Notes: generated by a model from the letters alone, not told the origin. Counted from the stretch's first letter, positions 38,878 to 47,007 are shown. The stretch is DNA of 64,000 nt from Stenotrophomonas koreensis (GCF_001431525.1 NZ_LDJH01000013.1:1-64000); one strand, 5' to 3'. Translations and numbers: made by a program.

Positions 38878-39614
38878 CAGGGCATCCGCAAAACAGAGGT
38901 ATGGGTCTGGCCATCGCGGCGCCATTGCAGGCGCACGCTGTCGCGCCCGTGCAGCTGGGCGCGCAGGGCATCGGCATCGAGCCGCGTCAGTGGCTGGCCA
39001 TCGACGGCCAGCAGTTCATCGCCCACGCGCAGGCCCTGGGTCTGCAGCCACAGTGCCAGCGGCGTGCCGGCCTGCAGTCGCGGGGCGGCATCGGCCGGCA
39101 GCGCGGTATCGCTGGCGGGCGGCTGCGCGGCGTGCTCTACGGCGGCGTGCTCTACGGCGGTGCGCAGCAGGCTGTCGGCCTGGGCAGGCAGGCTCAGCTC
39201 GACCAGGCCACCCGGGCCGAGCAGACGCACACCACTGGCGGCCACCTGTTGCAGCTGCCAGCCCGCGGCAATCTGTTCGCCTTCGGCATAGGAATCCTGC
39301 TGGCCGGCCTCGTTGCCCAGGATGGCACTGGCCTGCGCGCCGCCCAGACGGATCCCGTGCAGGGTCCATGTGCCGGTGCCGGGGGCGCTGTGGTTGCCGG
39401 CCTGGCGGTGGAACAGGTCCTGCTCCGGCCACGCCAGCGGATCGCTGCCGGCCGTTGCCGGCACAGACCTGGCGAGCGGCGCGGCACTCGGTGTGCGCAG
39501 GCCCAGCAGCAGTGCCAGCAGGGGCAGTGCCACGGCCAACACCCACAGGCCTTTGGGAAGCAGGCGGTTGATCACAATGATCACAGCGGGCGGCAGCACG
39601 ATCACGCCGGGCAA
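38877..39614 (-). CDS. gspC: Type II secretion protein GspC
   Basis: Inner membrane protein that contacts the secretin. The frame shows a membrane segment (LWVLAVALPLLALLLGL), the HR domain (about 75-145, WTLHGIRLGGAQASAILGN), a duplicated VEHAA pentapeptide, and a C-terminal PDZ domain (LQTQGLRVGDELLAVDGQPL) involved in substrate choice. No ATG is available: an in-frame TGA lies 24 nt upstream of TTG 39614, so translation starts at TTG or one of the following GTG codons, without a clear ribosome binding site. First gene of the gsp cluster. Confidence 0.88.
   Translation of the reverse strand: MPGVIVLPPAVIIVINRLLPKGLWVLAVALPLLALLLGLRTPSAAPLARSVPATAGSDPLAWPEQDLFHRQAGNHSAPGTGTWTLHGIRLGGAQASAILGNEAGQQDSYAEGEQIAAGWQLQQVAASGVRLLGPGGLVELSLPAQADSLLRTAVEHAAVEHAAQPPASDTALPADAAPRLQAGTPLALWLQTQGLRVGDELLAVDGQPLTRLDADALRAQLHGRDSVRLQWRRDGQTHTSVLRMP
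39126..39155 (-). repeat. 15-bp tandem repeat x2 in gspC
   Basis: Two copies of GTAGAGCACGCCGCC (one mismatch) encode Val-Glu-His-Ala-Ala twice in the linker between the HR and PDZ domains. Confidence 0.8.
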
Positions 39615-39635
39615 CTCAGGGTGGGGACGTGGCGA

Positions 39636-39710
39636 TCATGCGACGGCACGATGACACTATGATTTCAAAAGACATGGCGTTGCCATAATTGTTGACAGCC
39701 ACTGTCATCG
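39636..39710 (-). promoter_or_regulatory. Possible Pho-type promoter region before gspC
   Basis: On the minus strand GTGTCATCGTG (39657-39647) and CCGTCGCATGA (39646-39636) are contiguous 11-mers resembling PhoB half-sites, and CTGTCAA (39697-39691) plus an inverted CTGTCAT (39702-39708) lie just upstream. The region is AT-richer than its surroundings. No -10 at the expected distance is seen. Confidence 0.3.
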
Positions 39711-39733
39711 GCGATTGCCCGCGGCAGACCCGG

Positions 39734-39787
39734 TGGCCCTGCCAGGGCCAAAAAGAACCAAGCCCGCCGACCTGATGTCGACGGGCT
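39734..39787 (-). terminator. Terminator of the TonB-dependent receptor gene
   Basis: AGCCCGCCGAC (39761-39771), 5-nt loop, GTCGACGGGCT (39777-39787) with one mismatch, then CTTTTTGG on the minus strand. A second hairpin TGGCCCT/AGGGCCA follows at 39734-39750. Confidence 0.7.
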
Positions 39788-39892
39788 GGTAACCACCGGC
39801 AGGACTCCCCAGCCGCCACCGATGGTGTGCATTGGCCCACGCCGCCCGGCCTGCCAGGCCGGAGGGCGGGCATTGATCAGGCTGGTGCAGGC

Positions 39893-42529
39893 TTAGAAGC
39901 GTGCCTCGATGCTGGCGCCGAAGCTGCGGCCCAGCTCGTAGCGGTTGACGTCGATGCGGCCACCGCCCAGCTGCTGGTACTCGTGGTATTCCTCGCCCAG
40001 CAGGTTGCGCGCTTCCAGGCTCACGCTCATCGGCACGTCCCACAGGGTGAAGTACTTGCGCCCGACCAGGTCCAGGCTCAGGCCCGGGTCCTGCATCAGC
40101 GCCGGCTGGCGCTGCACGCCGTTGGCATCGAAGGTGCCACGGGCGGAGATGCGCTCGCTGGCATAGCCCACCAGCAGGGTCAGCTGGTCGCCATTGCCGC
40201 TTTCCAGGCCCAGCGACAGGTTGGCCAGGTGGTCGCTCTGGCCCTGCATCTGGCTGCCGTCACGCACCACCAGCGGCGCGGCCAGCGCGCTGCCGTTGTA
40301 CAGCAGCACCTGGTCACTGGCGCCGGCACTGACCTTGGAATCGGTGTAGGTGTAGTTGACGTTGAAGAAGATCCGCTTGTCACCCAGCCAGGACACTGCC
40401 GGGGTCAGGTACTTGCGGTAATCCAGCTCCAGCCCGTACAGGCTGGCTTCCGGTGCATTGACAAAGCTCTGGCGCAGGAAGGAGACGTCGTCGGAAACCA
40501 CCGCCTCGATCGGCTTGTCCAGCTGCTTGGCGAACAGGCCGGCATGGAAGTACTCGCCGCTGTTGAAGTACCACTCCAGGCGTGCGTCGAGGTTGAGCAT
40601 CTCCGTATCCTGCAGGTACGGGTTGCCCACCGTCATGCGGTCCAGCTCCAGGTCCAGGTACTGCAGCGGCGAGAGCTCGCGGAACTGCGGGCGGGCGATG
40701 GTCTGCGAGGCGGCCAGGCGCAGCTGCAGGTTGTCGGCGAAGTTCCAGGTCAGCGACAGCGCCGGCAGCAGGTAGTCGTTGTCCAGGGTGTTGCCCGGCA
40801 GGGTGCTGCCGCCCTGGAACAGGTTGCGCGGGTTCACGCCCTGGGTGGCCTGTTCCCAACGCAGGCCGGCGGTGGCGCGCACGGTGCCGGTGAGCTGGCT
40901 TTCCAGCTCCAGATAGGCCGCCTCGTTGTCCAGGCTGGCGGTGTAGGCCGAGGCGCCGTTGGCACCGGTGTTCTCGCGCAGCTCCAGGTAGCCCTGGTAG
41001 AGGTTGTAGTCGGAGAACAGGTAGTCCGGGCGCTGGTAGCCGTTGTAGAACGGCGCGGTATCGGTGATCAGGAAGGAGAAGTCACGCGTGCGTGCATCGC
41101 GTTCGGTTTCCGACCAGGCGTAGCCGGCCGAGAGGATGATTTCGCGCTCGCTGGGCAGGCGCCAGTCCACGTCCACCGCGGCGCTGTCGATGCGCTCGTT
41201 GACATCGCCCAGGCTGACGGTGTTGTTGAGGTGGCGCCAGAAACCGAAGTCGTCCTGGAAATAGTTGATCTCGCGTTCGAACGGCGACTGCCGGCTGGCA
41301 CGGGCATGGCCACCGCGCCAGCTCACGGTCAGGTCGTCGTACTCGCCGAACACATGCTTGCCGGTGAACTGGTGGTTGAGCATCTCGCGCTCGATCCAGC
41401 GGGTGGCATCGTTGCGGCGTACCTGCGAGGCCTGCCAGGTGAAGCCCTCGCGAGAGCGCGCCTGCTTTTCGGTGTCATGCACATACAGCGTGCTGGCGCC
41501 GAGGGTGTGCTTGCCCACTTCCCAGGTCAGGGCGAGCAGGCCGTTGAGCCTGGCCTCGTTGCTGGTGCTCAGGTACTGCTGCTGGGACAGCACCTCGGCG
41601 GTGCCGGTGCGTGCCTCGCCATACTGCTGCACGCCGTTGCGGCTGCGCCAGCTGTTGCTCAGCGCGGCGCTGGCAACCACGCCCAGGCGTGAATCCTCGG
41701 CAAATTCCAGGGTGGTGCCGGCGGCAACCGAGCCGCTGTGGTTGGGGTTGATCGAGTCGCTGGTCTGCAGCAGGTTGATCGCGGCATTGGGCATGGAAGC
41801 ACCGATCGCGGCCAGCTGCTCGCGGCTGAAGTGCTCGCCGACGCTGATCATCTGCCCGCTGGCCAGGGCCTGGGCGAAGGGCTCGCGCACCTTGCGGGTG
41901 CCGTCGTCGTAGCCGAGCAGGTCCGAATCGCCGCCGCCGTAATAGGTCAGGCCCGGCTGGGTGGTGGTTTCGGAGTTGCCGGACAGGCCGTAGGACAGCT
42001 TCAGGAACGGTGCCTCGGGCACCACCGCGGTGGACAGGTTGATCACGCCGCCACCGAACTCACCCGGGTAGCGCGCCGAGTAGGTCTTCTGCACCTCGAT
42101 GGTTTCCAGCACGTTGGTCGGGAACAGGTCCAGCGGTACCACGCGCTTGAGCGGTTCCGGGCTGGGCAGCGGCGAGCGGTTGAGCAGGGCCTGCGAGTAG
42201 CGCTCGTTCAGGCCACGCACGATCACATACTTGCCCTGCGACACGCTCATGCCGGCCACCCGTCCCAGCGCATCGGCAGCGGTGCTGGCGCCCTGGCGGT
42301 CGATGTCTTCCTTGCTGACCAGGCTCATCACCTGGGAGCTGAGCAGCATCGGCTCGGGGATGTGTTCACCGCGCACCTGGATCGCATCCAGGCTGGTCGG
42401 TGCCGCATCCGCGGCGCTGACGGCGGTGCTGTCGGTGGCGCTGACCGGGTTGGCAGCGGCGAAAGTGGGAACCAGCAGCGCGGCAATGGCCAGCGACAGG
42501 CTGGAGCGGGCAAGGGGAGCGTGTGTCAT
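39893..42529 (-). CDS. TonB-dependent outer membrane receptor
   Basis: An 878-residue energised outer membrane transporter. Signal peptide (MTHAPLARSSLSLAIAALLV...), plug domain with DALGRVAGMSVSQGKYVIVRGLNERY and LETIEVQKTYSARYPGEFGGG, then a 22-strand barrel ending in the insertion signal SIEARF. ATG 42529 gives the signal peptide; the longer frame up to 42721 does not. The substrate is not evident. It follows the beta-helix lipoprotein gene with only a hairpin between them and precedes the type II secretion cluster, so it may act with the lipoprotein, for example to import something the secreted protein captures or releases. Confidence 0.92.
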   Translation of the reverse strand: MTHAPLARSSLSLAIAALLVPTFAAANPVSATDSTAVSAADAAPTSLDAIQVRGEHIPEPMLLSSQVMSLVSKEDIDRQGASTAADALGRVAGMSVSQGKYVIVRGLNERYSQALLNRSPLPSPEPLKRVVPLDLFPTNVLETIEVQKTYSARYPGEFGGGVINLSTAVVPEAPFLKLSYGLSGNSETTTQPGLTYYGGGDSDLLGYDDGTRKVREPFAQALASGQMISVGEHFSREQLAAIGASMPNAAINLLQTSDSINPNHSGSVAAGTTLEFAEDSRLGVVASAALSNSWRSRNGVQQYGEARTGTAEVLSQQQYLSTSNEARLNGLLALTWEVGKHTLGASTLYVHDTEKQARSREGFTWQASQVRRNDATRWIEREMLNHQFTGKHVFGEYDDLTVSWRGGHARASRQSPFEREINYFQDDFGFWRHLNNTVSLGDVNERIDSAAVDVDWRLPSEREIILSAGYAWSETERDARTRDFSFLITDTAPFYNGYQRPDYLFSDYNLYQGYLELRENTGANGASAYTASLDNEAAYLELESQLTGTVRATAGLRWEQATQGVNPRNLFQGGSTLPGNTLDNDYLLPALSLTWNFADNLQLRLAASQTIARPQFRELSPLQYLDLELDRMTVGNPYLQDTEMLNLDARLEWYFNSGEYFHAGLFAKQLDKPIEAVVSDDVSFLRQSFVNAPEASLYGLELDYRKYLTPAVSWLGDKRIFFNVNYTYTDSKVSAGASDQVLLYNGSALAAPLVVRDGSQMQGQSDHLANLSLGLESGNGDQLTLLVGYASERISARGTFDANGVQRQPALMQDPGLSLDLVGRKYFTLWDVPMSVSLEARNLLGEEYHEYQQLGGGRIDVNRYELGRSFGASIEARF

Positions 42530-42608
42530 CAGGGGAGCCTTGAAGGGAACATGCGGCGGGGAGGACGTGCTTGCGTCCGGCCTGGCTTGGCGGCCAGCCT
42601 TGGATAAA

Positions 42609-42637
42609 GCCACGCCGCGGCAGGTCCGCGGCGTGGC
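42609..42637 (-). terminator. Strong hairpin between lipoprotein and receptor genes
   Basis: GCCACGCCGCGG, 5-nt loop, CCGCGGCGTGGC: a perfect 12-bp stem 38 nt after the lipoprotein stop, followed on the minus strand by TTTATCC. It can act as a partial terminator or protect the upstream message. Confidence 0.7.
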
Positions 42638-42675
42638 TGGATGACGGTCATGCGTGCTGCCGCCATCGTGGTCGA

Positions 42676-44157
42676 TCAGCAGGACGGGGTGCCCGGCAGG
42701 CCGCAGGTCCAGCCCTGCCACCAGGTGTCGTTGCCATCCTTGACCGCGCCGATGTAGTTGACCTGGCGCACGAAGCCACCGCTGCGGGTGATCAGGGTCG
42801 ACAGGTCGGCCGCGGTCACCGCGTTTTCATTGGCACCGTTGGTGAAGCCACTCAGGCTGGAAGTACCGTTGGCCACGTTGTTGGCATTGGCGGTGAAGGC
42901 GGCCAGCTGGGTGCCGGCGCCGTCGTTGTAGAACGGCGCACCGCAGGAGAAGAACACCGAGGCGAAGGTGCCGCGGGTGTTGGCGTTGCCGGCGGTATCG
43001 ATCTCGGCGCAGTTGTTGGAGCCGGTCACCACCGCGTTGTAGTACTCCACGTGGGTGCCGGAGTTGAGCACCATCGCCGAACGGTCATGCGCCGGGGCGC
43101 CGACGAAGGTCACGTTGACCAGCTTCGGGTTGGACGGCAGTGCACTGGAACCGGCCGCGCTCATCTCGTTGATGCGGTCGCCGCGGTCGCCGGAAGCTGC
43201 CTTCTGGCCGCGCTGCATCACGATCGCGAACTGGATCGCGCCGCTGAAACCGGTGTCGGTATCGATGGAGTCGTCGTCGTTGCCGGTGGCCACCAGGTAA
43301 CGGTTGTTGACGGTGCCGCCGAACCACTCAAAGCCGTCGTCGGAGCTGTTGTGCACCTGCACGTACTCGATCGAGGTGCCGCTGCCCAGGCCGGCCAGGG
43401 TGATGCCGTTGAGTTCGACGTTGGGCAGCACTTCAAAGCCGGAGTGCATCACGCGCACGTACTTCAGGGTGCCGGTGCTGTCGCCCGGGGCGTTGCCGCC
43501 GTAGTAGGCGCCGGTGACGCCTTCCACTTCCGCCTCGCAGGCGGCGGTGCCCGGGGTCACCGAGCCGATGCAGTTGGCCGTCGGTGCGCGGCCGAGCAGC
43601 ACGAGGCCGCCCCACTGGCCGATCGAATCGACGTTGGTGGTGCCTTCCACGCTCTGGCGGCTGGTGAACACGATCGGCTTGGTCTTCTCGCCGACGGCAT
43701 TGATCCTCGAGCCGCGGTTGATCACCAGCGCGTCCTGGCCGCTGGAGCCGAAGATGGTCACGCCCGGCTCGATGGTCAGGGTGGCGCTGCGCTGGTTGGC
43801 GCGCGGGTTGGCGGCATCGCCGCCGACGTCCTCACCGACGCGGGTGTAGCCGCTGATCGAATACAGCACGCCATCCACATACGGCACCGTGGTGTTTTCC
43901 ACGATCAGCGCCGGCAGGCGGCAGTTGGTCTTGCCGGCGATGGTGCCGACATCGCTGAAGCCAGTCGGGCAACCGGCGACCGGACCCGGTGCCGGTGCCG
44001 GTGCGGGGGCAGGGCCCGGTGCCGGTGCGGGAGCCGGGGCCGGCGGGAAAGCACCTTCGCCTGGCGAGGCGACGCGGTCGGCACCGCCGCCACAGGCCGA
44101 CAGGGCGAGCACGGCGCCGATGGACATCATCAGGTTACGGGTGGATGCAACAGCCAT
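42676..44157 (-). CDS. Putative secreted beta-helix lipoprotein
   Basis: A 493-residue lipoprotein with lipobox LSAC (about residues 18-21) followed by GGG, a Pro-Ala-Gly linker (about 35-60) and a repetitive domain with strand patterns of a right-handed parallel beta-helix: IGQWGGLVLLGRAP, LKYVRVMHSG, VELNGITLAGLGSGTSIEYV, NSSDDGFEWFGGTVNNRY, NDDDSIDTDTGF. Conserved Asp pairs and FGG suggest a metal- or ligand-binding face. Six or more cysteines lie in the mature part, as is common in proteins secreted through the periplasm by type II systems. Location next to gspC-M and the pst genes suggests phosphate-controlled export; Caulobacter ElpS, as I recall, is a comparable case. Exact function unknown. 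The start has GGAG 11 nt upstream. Confidence 0.7.
   Translation of the reverse strand: MAVASTRNLMMSIGAVLALSACGGGADRVASPGEGAFPPAPAPAPAPGPAPAPAPAPGPVAGCPTGFSDVGTIAGKTNCRLPALIVENTTVPYVDGVLYSISGYTRVGEDVGGDAANPRANQRSATLTIEPGVTIFGSSGQDALVINRGSRINAVGEKTKPIVFTSRQSVEGTTNVDSIGQWGGLVLLGRAPTANCIGSVTPGTAACEAEVEGVTGAYYGGNAPGDSTGTLKYVRVMHSGFEVLPNVELNGITLAGLGSGTSIEYVQVHNSSDDGFEWFGGTVNNRYLVATGNDDDSIDTDTGFSGAIQFAIVMQRGQKAASGDRGDRINEMSAAGSSALPSNPKLVNVTFVGAPAHDRSAMVLNSGTHVEYYNAVVTGSNNCAEIDTAGNANTRGTFASVFFSCGAPFYNDGAGTQLAAFTANANNVANGTSSLSGFTNGANENAVTAADLSTLITRSGGFVRQVNYIGAVKDGNDTWWQGWTCGLPGTPSC
43981..44050 (-). repeat. Pro-Ala/Gly-coding low-complexity linker
   Basis: Repeated CCGGTGCCGG-type units encode alternating Pro-Ala with Pro-Gly, a flexible stalk between the lipid anchor and the folded domain of the lipoprotein. 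Confidence 0.75.
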
Positions 44158-44218
44158 GGGTCTTGCTCCAGATCAGTGAATTGGGCGCCGTCAAGGGATG
44201 AGCGCAGATCGGGAGCGA

Positions 44219-44263
44219 TTTATAGGTGCTGCAGATGACAGCGGGCTTGCACGGATGTGTCAG
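44219..44263 (-). promoter_or_regulatory. Candidate Pho-type promoter of the lipoprotein gene
   Basis: On the minus strand CTGACAC (44263-44257) and a perfect CTGTCAT (44241-44235) stand 22 bp apart, two PhoB periods. A good -10 TATAAA (44224-44219) follows without a -35, as expected for an activator-dependent promoter, although the box-to-(-10) distance is about 4 bp shorter than in pstS. Confidence 0.5.
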
Positions 44264-44320
44264 TGCCAAGGCAGTGCCTGCGCGCTGCCACAACGGCGTG
44301 TGCTGGTGCACACTGTGGCG

Positions 44321-45172
44321 ATGAACGCCGATGCCCTTTCTCCCGAGTTTTCCCAGTGGTTGGTCATCCAGGCCCAGGCCGGTGCGCGCCCGGAGCAGTT
44401 GATCGCGCCGCTGCTGCAGGCCGGCTGGGACGAGGATGCTGCCAGCACCGCGGTGGATGCGGTCCTGCGCCGTTTTGTCGCCGAGCAGGGCCAGCGCCAG
44501 GGGCTGCCGCCGGCGGTGCCGGTACCGACACCGTTCCAGCTCAATGGGCCCTCGCAGATCCATATCGATGGCCAGGCCATCCATGTGCTGGGCAGCAGCC
44601 TGCACCCACGGGTGGTGCTGCTGGGCAATGTCCTCAGTGCCGATGAATGCACGCAGCTGATTGCCACCGCGCGTGGCCGGTTGCAGCGTTCGGCGACCTT
44701 CAATGCCGTGACCGGCGCCAACGAGGCGCACCAGTCGCGCACCAGTGATGGCACCTACCTGCCCACGGCGTGTACGCCGCTGGTGGCGCGCATCGAGCAG
44801 CGCATCGCCGATCTGGTCGGCTGGCCGCTGGAGCAGGCCGAGCCGCTGCAGGTGCTGCACTACGGCCCGGGCGCCGAATACCAGCCGCATTACGATTATT
44901 TCGACCCTGACGGTCCCGGTGCCGAGGCAGCGCTGCGCCATGGTGGCCAGCGTGTGGCGACCCTGGTCACCTACCTCAATACCCCGCTGTCCGGCGGGGC
45001 GACCACCTTCCCCGATGCCGGCCTGGAGTTTGCAGCGGTGCAGGGCAATGCGGTGTTTTTCAGCTACGACCGCGCCCACCCGTCCAGCCGCACCCTGCAT
45101 GCCGGTGCGCCGGTGATCGCCGGTGAGAAGTGGGTGCTGACCCGCTGGTTCCGCGAGCGCCGCTTCGGCTGA
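44321..45172 (+). CDS. Prolyl 4-hydroxylase-like 2-oxoglutarate/Fe(II) oxygenase
   Basis: A 283-residue protein. Residues about 5-55 are a small helical module ending in AGWDEDAASTAVDAVL. The C-terminal catalytic domain has the HxD iron pair in YQPHYDYFDPDG, the distal histidine in RTLHAGAPV and the 2-oxoglutarate lysine in EKWVLTRWFRE, so it should be active. The substrate, whether a protein prolyl residue or a small molecule, is unknown. It starts at ATG 44321 with a poor ribosome binding site, is divergent from the lipoprotein gene and convergent with nth. Confidence 0.85.
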   Translation: MNADALSPEFSQWLVIQAQAGARPEQLIAPLLQAGWDEDAASTAVDAVLRRFVAEQGQRQGLPPAVPVPTPFQLNGPSQIHIDGQAIHVLGSSLHPRVVLLGNVLSADECTQLIATARGRLQRSATFNAVTGANEAHQSRTSDGTYLPTACTPLVARIEQRIADLVGWPLEQAEPLQVLHYGPGAEYQPHYDYFDPDGPGAEAALRHGGQRVATLVTYLNTPLSGGATTFPDAGLEFAAVQGNAVFFSYDRAHPSSRTLHAGAPVIAGEKWVLTRWFRERRFG

Positions 45173-45194
45173 GCGGCGCCCGCGCAGGCCAGGT

Positions 45195-45872
45195 TCAAGC
45201 CGCGGTGGTCTTGTCCGGGTAGCGGCACAGGTCGGCAATCACGCAGCCGCCGCAGTCAGGCTTGCGCGCCTTGCACACATAGCGTCCGTGCAGGATCAGC
45301 CAGTGGTGGGCATCGAGCAGGAATTCCTCCGGAATGACCTTGACCAGCTTGTCCTCGACCGCGCGCACGGTCTTGCCCGGTGCCAGCCCGGTACGGTTGG
45401 CAACCCGGAAAATATGCGTGTCCACCGCCATCGCCGGTTGTCCGAAGGCAGTGTTGAGCACCACGTTGGCGGTCTTGCGCCCGACCCCGGGCAGGGCTTC
45501 CAGTTCCTCGCGGGTCTGCGGCACCACGCTGTTGTGTTTCTCGACCAGGATCCGGCAGGCGGCAACCACATTGGCGGCCTTGGCGTTGTACAGGCCGATG
45601 GTGTTGATGTAGCGCTTCAGGCCGTCCTCGCCCAGGTCAAGGATGGCCTGCGGGGTATTGGCCACCGGGAACAGCCGGCGGGTGGCCTTGTTGACCCCGA
45701 CATCGGTGGCCTGCGCCGACAGCGTCACCGCCACCAGCAGCTCGAACGGCGTGCTGTATTCCAGCTCGGTGACCGGCTTGGGGTTGAGTTCGCGCAGGCG
45801 CGAGAACAGCTCGCTGATCTGCACCCGGCTCAGCAGCGAGGCCTTGCCGGCACGTTTGAGCACCCGTGCCAT
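45195..45872 (-). CDS. nth: Endonuclease III
   Basis: A base-excision repair DNA glycosylase/AP lyase for oxidised pyrimidines, 225 residues. Helix-hairpin-helix LEALPGVGRKTANVVLN carries the catalytic lysine, AVDTHIFRV the catalytic aspartate, and the C-terminal CKARKPDCGGCVIADLC is the C-X6-C-X2-C-X5-C [4Fe-4S] site. ATG 45872 overlaps the stop of the preceding small gene (TGATG). Confidence 0.96.
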   Translation of the reverse strand: MARVLKRAGKASLLSRVQISELFSRLRELNPKPVTELEYSTPFELLVAVTLSAQATDVGVNKATRRLFPVANTPQAILDLGEDGLKRYINTIGLYNAKAANVVAACRILVEKHNSVVPQTREELEALPGVGRKTANVVLNTAFGQPAMAVDTHIFRVANRTGLAPGKTVRAVEDKLVKVIPEEFLLDAHHWLILHGRYVCKARKPDCGGCVIADLCRYPDKTTAA

Positions 45873-46207
45873 CACTGGCCACCGCTGCCGGCCCTGGCCT
45901 TGGCCCGGGCCAGGATCGCGGCCACGTTGGCCGGCAGTGCCGGGGCAACGCCGCTGCTGGCCGGGGCGGGGCGCCGGGCATCGCGTTCGGCGGCAATCCG
46001 GCGCAGCCGCACCGCGCGCGCGCGATGGCGTTCGCGTGCGGCCAGCGCAGCGCGCAGGCGCTGTCCGGCCGCGGCAACCTGCGCCGCCTGTGCGGGGTCA
46101 TCGCCGGGCTGCGCCTGCCAATGGATCAGGCCCGCCTCGATGGCGGCATCCAGGTTGTCGGCCGCCAGCCAGGCGGCCAGTTCGGTGGTGCGGGCGATGC
46201 TGCTCAC
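45872..46207 (-). CDS. Hypothetical protein between enoyl-CoA hydratase and nth
   Basis: A 111-residue Ala/Arg-rich, mostly helical protein without signal peptide or membrane segment. GTG 46207 overlaps the hydratase stop (GTGA) and its own stop overlaps nth (TGATG), so it is translationally coupled on both sides; this is the main evidence that it is real. I do not recognise a family. The position suggests a small partner of DNA repair or just an operon neighbour. Confidence 0.6.
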   Translation of the reverse strand: MSSIARTTELAAWLAADNLDAAIEAGLIHWQAQPGDDPAQAAQVAAAGQRLRAALAARERHRARAVRLRRIAAERDARRPAPASSGVAPALPANVAAILARAKARAGSGGQ

Positions 46208-46986
46208 TGGCCGGCAAACTCCGGCTGGCGACGTTCCAGGAAGGCGGCGGTGCCTTCGCGCATGTCGGCGGTGGCAAACACCAGGCCAAACTGGGTGCTT
46301 TCAAACTGCAGTGCCTGTTCCAGCGCACACTCGCCACCGACCAGCACGCAATCCAGGATCGCGCGCAGCGCCAGCGGCGCGGCCTTGGCCAGTTGTGCGG
46401 CCAGTTCGGCCACGCGCGCATCCAGCGCATCGGCCGGGACCACCTCGTTGACGATGCCCAACGCCTGCGCGCGGCTGGCGCTGATCGGGGCACCGAGCAG
46501 GCACAGTTCCAGGGTGGCCGCCCGTCCAGCCAGGCGCAGCAGGCGCTGGCTGCCGCCGAAGCCGGGGATCAGTCCGAGGTTGATTTCCGGCTGGCCGAGT
46601 TTGGCGGTATCGGCGGCAATGCGCAGGTGGCAGGCCATCGCCAGTTCCAGTCCCCCGCCCAGGGCAAAGCCGTTGATGCGTGCAATCACCGGTTTGCCGA
46701 GGCCTTCGATCCGGCGCATCAGCTGCTGGCCGAGCAGGGAAAAATCGCGCCCCTGCACCGGCGTCAGCTGGTTCATCTGGCTGATGTCGGCGCCGGCAAC
46801 GAAGGCCTTGGCGCCGGCGCCGGTGAGCACCACCACGCGTACGCGCTGATCCGCAGCGGCCTCGGCGAAGGCCTGGTCCAGGGCTTGCAACGTCTGTTGA
46901 TTCAGCGCGTTGAGCTTGTCGGGGCGGTTGACGGTCAGGGTGCAGATCCCGTCTTCCAGATGGCGGGTGACCAGGTCCAGATCCAT
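46204..46986 (-). CDS. Enoyl-CoA hydratase/isomerase (crotonase family)
   Basis: A 260-residue hydratase that adds water to enoyl-CoA, probably in short-chain fatty acid or amino acid breakdown. Both catalytic glutamates are present, in GGGLELAMACHLR and PEINLGLIPGFGG, and the oxyanion-hole regions AFVAGADISQM and the GGG loop are intact. AAGGA precedes the ATG well. The upstream region has a run of nine A/T (47008-47016). First gene of a coupled three-gene operon with the hypothetical gene and nth. Confidence 0.92.
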   Translation of the reverse strand: MDLDLVTRHLEDGICTLTVNRPDKLNALNQQTLQALDQAFAEAAADQRVRVVVLTGAGAKAFVAGADISQMNQLTPVQGRDFSLLGQQLMRRIEGLGKPVIARINGFALGGGLELAMACHLRIAADTAKLGQPEINLGLIPGFGGSQRLLRLAGRAATLELCLLGAPISASRAQALGIVNEVVPADALDARVAELAAQLAKAAPLALRAILDCVLVGGECALEQALQFESTQFGLVFATADMREGTAAFLERRQPEFAGQ

Positions 46987-47007
46987 GCAAGATTCCTTAC
47001 AGACGTT

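Noticed and set aside
43981..44050. Repeats in the lipoprotein gene considered as an intergenic or mobile repeat
   Set aside because: They are in frame and encode the Pro-Ala linker.
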